DNA of 18,498 bases from Scatosoma sp045652785 (GTDB lineage: Bacteria; Bacillota; Clostridia; Christensenellales; Borkfalkiaceae), in NCBI GenBank assembly GCA_045652785.1, contig JAZOLF010000054.1, positions 1-18,498 on the forward strand, read 5' to 3'. A program made the translations under genes and the position numbers. Below the pieces are notes generated by a model, which saw nothing but the letters and a program-made list of their open reading frames with translations, ran no database searches and was not told the DNA's origin. Below are positions 1-6,875 of this stretch, piece after piece (position 1 is the first letter of the stretch; every line of letters begins with the position of its first letter).

Positions 1-542
1 ACGGGGTTAAAGTAGCGAAGAAGAATAATCGTCCACTCGTTGTCCGCTTTCCAAACGTCCGTCATAATGTTTTCCATCATGAGTTTCGTCGCCCCGTAAG
101 GGTTGGTTGTTGACAAGTGGCAATTTTCGTCCAACGGCAATATTTCAGGCGTGCAGTAAACGGCTGCCGACGACGAGGAGATAATCTTCTTCACGTTATA
201 TTTTTCCATCACTTGCAACAAATTAACCGTGCCGCTGATATTATTTTCATAATATTTCAAGGGCAAGCGGCAACTTTCGCCCACCGCTTTGAACGCCGCA
301 AAGTGAATAACCGCGTCGAACTTATGCGCCGAGAAAATCTTTTCAAGCGCGGCGGTATCGCGAATATCATTTTCGTAGAAAGTAACGGTTTTTCCCGTAA
401 TCTGTTGCACGCGGCGCAAACTTTCATAACTGGAATTCGAAAGATTGTCCACCACGACAACGTTATAATTTTTATTCAAGAGTTCGAGTACTGTATGCGA
501 ACCGATATAGCCGCTGCCGCCCGTGACAAGGATAGTTTTCAT
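1..542 (-). CDS. galE: UDP-glucose 4-epimerase GalE, N-terminal part (cut by window edge)
   Basis: This should be the NAD-dependent epimerase that interconverts UDP-glucose and UDP-galactose in the cytoplasm (Leloir pathway and cell-surface sugar supply). Reading the minus strand from ATG 542-540 gives MKTILVTGGSGYIGSH, the N-terminal Rossmann glycine motif of extended short-chain dehydrogenases. It is followed by VDNLSNSS, NDIRD, HFAAFKAVGES, a catalytic serine stretch IISSSSAAVY, and the active-site Tyr/Lys in NPYGATK. About 180 residues are visible out of a usual length near 330, and the 3' end lies outside the window. An AGGAG lies 10 nt upstream of the ATG (557-553), and an extended -10 promoter lies just before it. 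It is downstream of the CBS membrane protein gene on the same strand, but the promoter suggests separate transcription. The family assignment is firm; other NDP-sugar epimerases are less likely given the GalE-type motifs. Confidence 0.95.
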   Translation of the reverse strand, partial: MKTILVTGGSGYIGSHTVLELLNKNYNVVVVDNLSNSSYESLRRVQQITGKTVTFYENDIRDTAALEKIFSAHKFDAVIHFAAFKAVGESCRLPLKYYENNISGTVNLLQVMEKYNVKKIISSSSAAVYCTPEILPLDENCHLSTTNPYGATKLMMENIMTDVWKADNEWTIILLRYFNP

Positions 543-570
543 ATACGTTCCACTCCTATTTCTAATTTTT

Positions 571-599
571 ATTATACCAAAGACGGCATAGCCGTCTTA
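571..599 (-). promoter_or_regulatory. Candidate galE promoter with inverted repeat in the spacer
   Basis: On the minus strand the sequence TGGTATAAT (579-571) is a perfect extended -10. The -35 position 17 nt upstream is poor (TAAGAC, 599-594). An inverted repeat AAGACGGC-TAT-GCCGTCTT (598-580) fills the space between the two, so it could be an operator. It also starts 5 nt after the stop of the upstream gene and could act as that gene's weak terminator, since its 3' arm ends in CTTT. The motifs are seen directly; the function is inferred. Confidence 0.55.
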
Positions 600-602
600 T
601 TC

Positions 603-1871
603 TTATTCGTCGTCATCGTCCGCAAAAAGTTCGTTGTAGCGCGAACGGATTTTAAGCACCTTTTGACGGGTAGTTTTTACCACCTTGATTTCCAAGCACT
701 TGTACTTCAAAACTTCGCCAACGGGGGGAATGCCGCCGCATTCTTCCATCACCCAACCGCCAACGGTGTTCGCTTCGAAGTTTTCGTCTTCCTGCTCCAT
801 ATCGTACAGGGCGAAGAACTCACCCAAGTCGCACTTGCCGTCCACCCAGTATTCCTTGTCGGAAATCAAGCCATACAGCACTTCTTCTTCGTCGTGTTCG
901 TCCCAAATGTCGCCCACCAACTCTTCCAAAATATCTTCCAGGGTGACAATCCCAACAACGCCACCGTATTCGTCAGCAACCGCCGCCATATGCACTTTTT
1001 CCTTTTGCAACTGTTTGAGCAAAGTGGAAATGCGGGTGTATTCCGTCGTGAATACAATTTCCTGCACGATACTTTGTACGTTTTGCGCGCCGCTCAAATA
1101 AGCCAAGAAAAAGTCGCGTTCATGGATAATCCCCACCATATTGTCGATCGTTTCTTCATAGACAGGCAAACGGGAATATCCGTGCTTGCGGAACACCTGG
1201 CAAATATCGTCCATCGAAGAACGGATATTGACCGCAATAACGTCCACGCGGGGTACGAGTATATCTTCCACCTTTTGGTCGTCAAATTCAAGTGCAGACC
1301 GCACAAGTTCAGATTCGTCTTCTTTGAGCGTACCGTCTTCTTCGGCTTCATCGACCAAAGACATCAATTCTTCGTCGGTAATCGAATCATCTTTCTTCAA
1401 GCGGAATACCTTTGTAAGCATCCATTTAAACCCGTCGAAAATCTTACAAATCGGCATCAAAATCCAGTAGAAAAACTGCATCAACGGATATACAATAAAG
1501 CAAAACTTTTCGGGATAAACGCTGGCGAGATACTTGGGTGTGATTTCACCAAACAGCAACACGACAGCCGTCAGCACGGCGGTAGATACCGTTGCGCCGA
1601 CGCTTTCGCCCAAAAGTTGCACAAACAAAACCGTCGCAATCGCGGATGCGGTCAGGTTGACGATGTTATTGCCAACCAAAATCGCGGTGACCAACTTGTC
1701 GTACTTTTCGTCCGCAAAAGCAACCACCGCTTTTGCATTACGCTTACCAAGCGCGGCGAAACTTTTCAGCTTAATCTTGTTCGCGCAGGAATACGCCGTT
1801 TCCGTGCCCGAGAAAAAGCCAGAAAGCAAAATGAGTACGACAATGATGATAGTTAGAGATAGCGGGTCCAT
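603..1871 (-). CDS. CNNM/CorC-family membrane protein with CBS pair (hemolysin-type, putative Mg2+/Co2+ efflux)
   Basis: A 422-residue integral membrane protein of the HlyC/CorC (CNNM) family, implicated in Mg2+ or Co2+ efflux and magnesium homeostasis. The order is a DUF21 transmembrane domain (about residues 1-180, opening MDPLSLTIIIVVLILLSGFF and containing LFGEITPK), then two CBS motifs (about 205-260 with GYSRLPVYEE, and 270-325 with DEYGGVVGIVTLEDILEELVG), then a CorC_HlyC C-terminal domain (about 335-415 with TVGGWV and an ending rich in Asp/Glu). The length is typical. The ATG at 1871-1869 is preceded by a strong GGAGGA ribosome site. It ends in TAA, 60 nt before the galE start. It has its own promoter at 1957-1986. 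Old 'hemolysin' names for this family are misleading. Ion specificity cannot be read from the sequence. Confidence 0.93.
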   Translation of the reverse strand: MDPLSLTIIIVVLILLSGFFSGTETAYSCANKIKLKSFAALGKRNAKAVVAFADEKYDKLVTAILVGNNIVNLTASAIATVLFVQLLGESVGATVSTAVLTAVVLLFGEITPKYLASVYPEKFCFIVYPLMQFFYWILMPICKIFDGFKWMLTKVFRLKKDDSITDEELMSLVDEAEEDGTLKEDESELVRSALEFDDQKVEDILVPRVDVIAVNIRSSMDDICQVFRKHGYSRLPVYEETIDNMVGIIHERDFFLAYLSGAQNVQSIVQEIVFTTEYTRISTLLKQLQKEKVHMAAVADEYGGVVGIVTLEDILEELVGDIWDEHDEEEVLYGLISDKEYWVDGKCDLGEFFALYDMEQEDENFEANTVGGWVMEECGGIPPVGEVLKYKCLEIKVVKTTRQKVLKIRSRYNELFADDDDE

Positions 1872-1898
1872 AATTCCTCCATAGGTAATTTTTTTCGT

Positions 1899-1945
1899 TT
1901 TACAAAACCCTGTAAATATTGTTCGGTGAAAATATTTATATTTTC
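1899..1945 (-). promoter_or_regulatory. Two inverted repeats in the leader of the CNNM/CorC gene
   Basis: The first is a perfect palindrome with arms GAAAATAT and ATATTTTC and a 2-nt centre at 1928-1945, just inside the predicted transcript start. The second has arms TTTACA and TGTAAA (1899-1904 and 1911-1916), closer to the ribosome site. They could be protein operators or weak RNA hairpins. No known riboswitch consensus was recognised here. Confidence 0.4.
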
Positions 1946-1956
1946 TACCACACGTT

Positions 1957-1986
1957 ATTATACTATACTTCTTGGAACTTTGTCAA
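1957..1986 (-). promoter_or_regulatory. Sigma-A promoter of the CNNM/CorC gene
   Basis: On the minus strand TTGACA (1986-1981) and TATAAT (1962-1957) match both consensus hexamers exactly, with an 18-nt spacer. The expected start is near 1950, leaving a leader of about 80 nt. Confidence 0.85.
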
Positions 1987-2034
1987 CGGTGTACCCGCCC
2001 CCAAACCGCTTTTTTTGCCTTTTTCGCCCTTTTT

Positions 2035-2460
2035 TTATAAAAAAAAGGCGCATAATGACAATCCGACCAACAAAAAAGCCGCCCCCGCCCACCTTTCTTC
2101 CTTTCCTAAAACGGCGGCGTTTCCCGCACCATCCGCGCTCCTTTTATCCGTTTTTGCGTCGGCATTCAACCCGCCGCGCCTTTCTTCCCGTGCGCGCTTG
2201 AAATGGGAATAGGGTTGCATCCACGCAGGAAAAAATCCCCAAACTGCCGACCGAGCCGCATACGCCAACCCGTCGAACGCATCCGAGCGAACAAATCGTA
2301 AACAGCCCATCACCAAAAGCAAAAACCCACCGATACTAAACGCGTCCGCAAAACCCAAAAGGGGGTTATTCCACCCCCCACGCAAAAGAAAAATTCCACC
2401 CGTAAGCAGCACGGCTTTTATAAACGCTATGCGCCATCTTTTACCCATCATTTCCCACAT
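2035..2460 (-). CDS. Small membrane protein, DUF3899-like
   Basis: A 141-residue protein of unknown function. It has a first hydrophobic segment near residues 12-28 (AFIKAVLLTGGIFLL), a second near 35-55 (FSIGGFLLLVMGCLRFV), then a DAFDGLAYAARSA motif, a charged basic middle, and a last hydrophobic helix at the C-terminus (AGAAFLLVGLSLCAFFL). The pattern of two N-terminal helices followed by an AFD-x3-Y motif resembles the DUF3899 family by eye; I could not test this. The start is ambiguous: GTG 2469, ATG 2460 and ATG 2451/2448 are all possible. ATG 2460 is preferred because AAAGGTG lies at a good distance upstream. It overlaps the end of oppF by about 20 nt, so it is the last cistron of the opp operon. 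No clear terminator follows it. Confidence 0.7.
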   Translation of the reverse strand: MWEMMGKRWRIAFIKAVLLTGGIFLLRGGWNNPLLGFADAFSIGGFLLLVMGCLRFVRSDAFDGLAYAARSAVWGFFPAWMQPYSHFKRAREERRGGLNADAKTDKRSADGAGNAAVLGKEERWAGAAFLLVGLSLCAFFL

Positions 2461-3337
2461 TTTCCGCACCTTTCATTCGAACAAAATGACCCGCTGAAAT
2501 CTCGGTTAAACACGTACCTGTCCCTATGTTTTCCCCGATTTTTTCATCAAACGGCAAGCGTTTTTTGCGCCCAGCACGGCTGGGATCAGGCAAGGGAATT
2601 GCTGATAACAAGGATTTTGTATATGGGTGTTTTGGCTTTTCAAACAAGCGTTCCGACGGTGCAATTTCCACAATTTGCCCTGCATACATTACCGCCACCC
2701 GATCGCAAAAATATTTCACGACGGATAGATCGTGCGCAACGAACAAAACGGTCAACCCTTTCTCTTTCTTTAAATCGGATAGCAGGTTGATTACCTGCGC
2801 CTGTACGGACACGTCGAGCGCAGAAACAGGCTCGTCCGCGATGATAAATTCAGGTTCTAAAACGATAGCACGGGCGATCCCGATCCGTTGTCGCTGTCCG
2901 CCTGAAAACTCGTGCGGGTATCGACCGAGTGCCGAGAGCGGCAACCCCACTTCCGACAGCGCTTTTTCCACCTTGTTGTCCAAAGTTTTTCCACGTTTTT
3001 CGCCGTGAACAACCAGCCCTTCGGACAAGATTTCCTTGACCGTCATTCGGGGGTTGAGCGATGCAATCGGGTCTTGGAAAATCATTTGGGCCTTTTTAGC
3101 AAACGCTTTGCGTTCCTTCCCCTGCAAGCCCAAAATTTCCTGCCCGTGAAAGCGTGCCGAGCCGCCGTCCGCAGGGTAAATGCCGAGTACCGTTCTGCCC
3201 ACCGTCGTTTTGCCGCAGCCGCTCTCCCCGACCAAGCCGAAAGTTTCCCCTTTCTCCACCGAAAAGGAAACGCCGTGCAAAACCTGCGTTTTTCCAAACT
3301 TTTTCACCAAGCGATCGACCGTCAAAAGTGCGCTCAT
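2441..3337 (-). CDS. oppF: Oligopeptide ABC transporter ATP-binding protein OppF-like
   Basis: A 298-residue cytoplasmic ATPase subunit of a dipeptide/oligopeptide importer. It has the A-loop region at the N-terminus (VDRLVKKFGKTQVL), Walker A GESGCGKTT (residues 37-45), a Q-loop in MIFQDPIASLNPRM, the signature FSGGQRQRIGIARAI (144-158), Walker B EFIIADEP (163-170), the D-loop SALD, and the switch histidine in VAHDLSVV. The C-terminal tail (HPYTKSLLSAIPLPDP, then TCLTEISAGHF) is the usual OppF extension, without the FHPRCP cysteine motif. The ATG overlaps the oppD stop as ATGA (3337-3334), implying translational coupling. OppF pairs with OppD, so its function depends on what happens to the interrupted oppD. 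Confidence 0.93.
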   Translation of the reverse strand: MSALLTVDRLVKKFGKTQVLHGVSFSVEKGETFGLVGESGCGKTTVGRTVLGIYPADGGSARFHGQEILGLQGKERKAFAKKAQMIFQDPIASLNPRMTVKEILSEGLVVHGEKRGKTLDNKVEKALSEVGLPLSALGRYPHEFSGGQRQRIGIARAIVLEPEFIIADEPVSALDVSVQAQVINLLSDLKKEKGLTVLFVAHDLSVVKYFCDRVAVMYAGQIVEIAPSERLFEKPKHPYTKSLLSAIPLPDPSRAGRKKRLPFDEKIGENIGTGTCLTEISAGHFVRMKGAENVGNDG

Positions 3338-4386
3338 ACCCGTTCTCCTTCCCCTTTCGTCCGTTTACCTTCCCACTCCACTTTCGGGGCGTTCGGATGG
3401 AGTAGCCAAGTTGCCGCAAAGTGTGTTTCACTCACTTGAAATAAGGGGGGTTCCTTTTCAAAATCAATCTTCATCGCATACGGATTTCGGGGCGCAAACG
3501 CATCCCCCTTACATCCCCCCACAATCACAGGCGGCGCACCCTCAATGGCAGGCAATCGCCCATCCGCCGTCAAAGACGGTGACGAAGAAAGCAGCGCCCA
3601 AGTATAAGGATGCCGCGCGTCGTAAAATACTTCTTTTGCCTTGCCGTATTCGACAACCTTGCCCGCGTACATCACCGCTACGCGGTCAGCGATATTCGCC
3701 ACCACGCCAAGATCGTGTGTGATGAACAAAACGGAGAGTTCCCGCTCCTTTTGCAACCGCTTTATGAGTTCCAAAATTTGCGCCTGCACCCGCACGTCCA
3801 GCGCGGTCGTCGGCTCGTCGCAAATCAAAATCGCAGGGTCGGCGGCAAGCGCAATCGCAATCACAATCCGCTGCCGCATCCCGCCAGAAAATTCAAACGG
3901 ATAGGCGCGAAACCGCCGTTCGGCGTCCGTGATCCCCACTTCCCGCAGCAGCGCCAGCGCCCGCTCTTTCGCCTGTTTTTTCGTGATCATGGGCAGCCCC
4001 TTTTTCTTGCGTTCGGGGTTTTTAATCAGCATCGTTTCCATGAGTTGTTTCCCCACCCGCATAATGGGATTCAAGGACGAAAACGGGTCTTGAAATACCA
4101 TCGCAATCGTCCCCCCGCGCAGGGTGCAAAGTTCCCTTTCTTTGCATTTCAACCCATCCCTGCCCCCATAAAAAGCCTTTCCGCCCGTGATTTTTGCATT
4201 CGGGGGCAGCAACCCCATCAAGGCTTTCGCTGTTGCCGATTTTCCGCAACCGCTCTCCCCGGCCAACGCCAAAGTTTCCCCCTTTTTCAAGAAAAAAATT
4301 AACTAGCGAACCGCCTGCACTTCCCCTTCTTCCGCTCGAAAAACCACGGATAAATTTTCCACCGATAATACCACTTCTTTCATCAT
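3334..4386 (-). pseudogene. oppD: Oligopeptide ABC transporter ATP-binding protein OppD-like, interrupted by in-frame TAG
   Basis: This should be the partner ATPase of OppF. The gene-length start is ATG 4386-4384, which shares its A with the TAA of oppC. Translation gives MMKEVVLSVENLSVVF..EVQAVR, a normal OppD N-terminus, then TAG at 4305-4303 (codon 28), then LIFFLKKGETLALAGESG in the same frame. Everything after is intact: Walker A GESGCGKS, VFQDPFSSLNP, signature FSGGMRQRIVIA, Walker B ILICDEP, and ITHDLGVV. The next possible start, TTG 4290, has no ribosome site and would lose the first beta strands and A-loop. In the +1 frame the same bases read VNFFLEKG, so a compensated pair of indels in homopolymers is an alternative to a single nonsense change. 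The C-terminal tail has FAPRNPYAMKID and HFAATWL where other OppD proteins have cysteines. Whether it is broken, misread or suppressed is undecided. Confidence 0.85.
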
Positions 4387-5909
4387 TACTCCGAAAACCG
4401 CATAGACGGATTAAACGCATCGCGCAGCCCGTTCCCCACCAAGTTGAAACATATCATCACAAGCGCTAAAAACAACGCGGGCAGCAATAGGGTGTGCGGC
4501 GAACTTTCCAGCGCCGTTTTCCCAAGTTCAATCAGCGTACCAAGACTCACCGCCCCTGCCCCCGAAAGGTTAACAATCCCAAGATAAGTGAGCGTCGTTT
4601 CCAGCGCAATCACGCTTGGAATAAGCATCGCCGCCGACGTGACAATCGTCCCGATACTGTTGGGAAGAATGTGCCGAAAAATAATTCTTCGGTGGCTTGC
4701 GCCCAACGCACGCGCCGCCATCACGTACTCACGGTTTTTGTAGCGGTAGAACTGCTTTCTCGTCAGCGACGCCGTCGAGATCCAACCCGTCGTCAAAAAG
4801 GCGAATAGAAAGGAAACAATCACCCCGACTTTCGCCGCCAAGTGGTAGGAAAACAGGGTGACAACGACCGTAAACGGCACGCCCGCCAAAATGTCGGTAA
4901 TCCGCTCCATCACAAGGTCGGTCCTTCCGCCGAAGTACCCTTCGATCGCACCATAGATACACCCGATCACCAAATTGAGCGCCGACACGCACAACGCCAA
5001 CGTGAGCGAAAATCCACCCCCTTTTGCAATCGCCGTCAACATATCTTGCCCAAACGCATTCGTGCCCAGCGCATAGGCAGGATAGCGCCCGTGCATAAAA
5101 CGATAGTACTCATAATAGCACAGCCGAACCGCATAGCCAGACTGGTTCGCCCTGCCGTAAACGAACGTTCCGTCATCGGACGGAATACGCAACTCCCCGC
5201 CATAGGGAGCATAGCCGCCCGCCTGCTCGTCGGTTGGCACACGCAAGTACAGGGGAACAAACTCCCCGTTTTCCAAAATCGGTTTTCCCTTTTTGTCAAT
5301 CGCGTACCAGTAGTTCCCCCCACCTTCGCCGCGATCAAAGCCGTACAGCCGCTCGCTATCAACAAGCGGATAAAGCACCTGCCGCCCCGTTTCCGTCTGG
5401 TAGCGGCACAGTTCCGCAAACCGTTCCGCAGAAAGGTTGATACCGTTTAGAACCCCCACTTCCTTATAACTGTCGATGCGCAGGCGGTACATTTTCGTTC
5501 GGTTGCCGTTCGCCGACAGACTATCATATTCCTTCTTGACCTTAATCACGGGATCAAACCCCGTTTCTTTGGCAATCCCCGCAAAGTAGTCGCGGTTGCC
5601 TTCGGTAAAGTCACTCACCCTGCCGCCGTCCCAAAAACCGCTGCCGTCGAACACACGCAAATAGGGGCGCTTGTTCGCATACACGCTTTCCTTGTCGTTT
5701 AGCGAGTAGGAAGAAACGAGCGGCGCAAGCAAACAAAAGAGTGCCAAAAGCCCGATCACCAGCAACGCCACAACCGAAGATTTGTTCTTTTGAAACCTAT
5801 CCCAAGCATCCTTCAAATACCCTTTCGGTGGCGTGGAAACCGTATTCAACGCGGACACGGTATCCCCTTTTTCAACAAATTCAAACCATTCTTTTTGTAA
5901 TTCTTCCAC
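4386..5909 (-). CDS. oppC: Oligopeptide ABC transporter permease OppC-like, with large extracytoplasmic insert
   Basis: A 507-residue inner membrane permease subunit. An N-terminal OppC_N-type region (about residues 1-45, DAWDRFQKNKSSVVALLV) leads into the first transmembrane helix (about 46-65, SSVVALLVIGLLALFCLLAPLV without its ends). A soluble stretch of about 200 residues follows, with no hydrophobic segment and many Tyr/Gly/Asp, before ALGTNAFGQDMLT, where the usual permease domain begins. The EAA loop (EYVMAARALGASHRRIIFRHILPN) contacts the ATPases. Ordinary OppC is near 300 residues, so the insert accounts for the extra length. The GTG start at 5909-5907 is chosen because AAAGGTG lies just upstream and it sits 4 nt after the oppB stop; an upstream TTG at 5945 would overlap oppB without a good ribosome site. 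It overlaps the next gene by one base. Confidence 0.9.
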   Translation of the reverse strand: MEELQKEWFEFVEKGDTVSALNTVSTPPKGYLKDAWDRFQKNKSSVVALLVIGLLALFCLLAPLVSSYSLNDKESVYANKRPYLRVFDGSGFWDGGRVSDFTEGNRDYFAGIAKETGFDPVIKVKKEYDSLSANGNRTKMYRLRIDSYKEVGVLNGINLSAERFAELCRYQTETGRQVLYPLVDSERLYGFDRGEGGGNYWYAIDKKGKPILENGEFVPLYLRVPTDEQAGGYAPYGGELRIPSDDGTFVYGRANQSGYAVRLCYYEYYRFMHGRYPAYALGTNAFGQDMLTAIAKGGGFSLTLALCVSALNLVIGCIYGAIEGYFGGRTDLVMERITDILAGVPFTVVVTLFSYHLAAKVGVIVSFLFAFLTTGWISTASLTRKQFYRYKNREYVMAARALGASHRRIIFRHILPNSIGTIVTSAAMLIPSVIALETTLTYLGIVNLSGAGAVSLGTLIELGKTALESSPHTLLLPALFLALVMICFNLVGNGLRDAFNPSMRFSE

Positions 5910-5913
5910 GTTT

Positions 5914-6864
5914 TCACCTTTGCCCGATACGCACTCTGGGGTCAATCAAGCCATAACTTAAATCGACAATCAGCCCCGCCGCCAACCCCACGAACGTGTA
6001 GAATGCGGACAGCATCATAAAGAAATTATAATCCTGCGATAGGATTGCGCCCAAGTACAATTCCCCTACGCCTGGAATGGAAAATATGCGTTCAATAATC
6101 ATCGAGCCGCTCAAAATCCCCACAAACGAGCCAAGCACCGCAGGCAGCACGACCACCGCGCTATTTTTGAACGCGTGACGGACGGTTGCCTGCGCCTTCG
6201 TCAATCCCTTTGCCCGTGCAAGTAGCATATATTCCCCCGTCAGCGTTTCGGTGAGTTCCGCACGGGTAATCCGTGCAAACCCTGCCATCGTTCCAAGTGA
6301 GAGCGCGGTGACGGGCATCACCAACGACAGGAGCATTTCACCCGACAGCCACATATCGGTAGGCGCCATCAGCGGTGGCAGCCAACCCAGCCGATAATAC
6401 AGGAGTGATTGCAACAAAAACGCCACGACAAAGGACGGGACGGAGATCGCCACCATCACCAAAGTTGAGATCAAATAATCCTGCCATCGGTTTTTTTTCA
6501 AAGCCGCAAACACCCCCAAAGCAATCCCGACAGGGATGCTAACGAGAATGGAAAAAAGGTTGACAATCATGGTCGCAGGCAAGCGTTCAACGAATACCTG
6601 CCCCACGTCAAGCCCTGTTTTATACTCTTCACCGATCCCCCAGTCGCCCTGCAACAACACGTTCTTCCAGTAGAGAAAAAACTGCACGGGGATCGGCTTG
6701 TTGTACCCCATTTTTTCACGCCTTGCTTGAATGAGCGGCGCGTTCACACCATACTTGGACGCGTCGGGCAACGGCAGCAGCCGAATAAGCGTGAAAGAAA
6801 TCGCCATAATCACGAAGAAAGTCAAAAGCATCAGCCCGATACGCTTTAACGCATATTTCCACAT
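5914..6864 (-). CDS. oppB: Oligopeptide ABC transporter permease OppB-like
   Basis: A 316-residue membrane permease, normal length for OppB/DppB. It opens MWKYALKRIGLMLLTFFVIMA with a first membrane helix, then the periplasm-facing loop with YNKPIPVQFFLYWKNVLLQGDWG, the conserved OppB N-terminal signature. The central helices include LFSILVSIPVGIALGVFAALKKN, and the EAA loop is GEYMLLARAKGLTKAQATVRHAFKN. The C-terminus ends LSYGLIDPRVRIGQR, as is standard. ATG 6864-6862 is preferred over GTG 6870 because AAAGGCGGTG lies 5 nt upstream of the ATG and would overlap the GTG. It follows oppA by 11 nt. Confidence 0.94.
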   Translation of the reverse strand: MWKYALKRIGLMLLTFFVIMAISFTLIRLLPLPDASKYGVNAPLIQARREKMGYNKPIPVQFFLYWKNVLLQGDWGIGEEYKTGLDVGQVFVERLPATMIVNLFSILVSIPVGIALGVFAALKKNRWQDYLISTLVMVAISVPSFVVAFLLQSLLYYRLGWLPPLMAPTDMWLSGEMLLSLVMPVTALSLGTMAGFARITRAELTETLTGEYMLLARAKGLTKAQATVRHAFKNSAVVVLPAVLGSFVGILSGSMIIERIFSIPGVGELYLGAILSQDYNFFMMLSAFYTFVGLAAGLIVDLSYGLIDPRVRIGQR

Positions 6865-6875
6865 ACGCACCGCCT

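Noticed and set aside
117..1856. Long plus-strand open frame (579 codons)
   Set aside because: It lies antisense to galE and the CNNM/CorC gene, crosses their intergenic promoter, has no ribosome site and reads as low-complexity Phe/His/Arg-rich protein with no family motifs.
2031..2056. Terminator of the opp operon in the T/A-rich palindrome
   Set aside because: The pairing GCC(C)T7 with A8GGC overlaps the last codons of the small membrane protein and has no GC-rich stem with a following T-run on the minus strand.
3334..4386. Organism-wide reassignment of TAG to a sense codon
   Set aside because: Only one in-frame TAG is seen in about 15 genes. A reassigned codon would be expected in many. 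Absence of TAG as a stop in 14 genes is only weak support.
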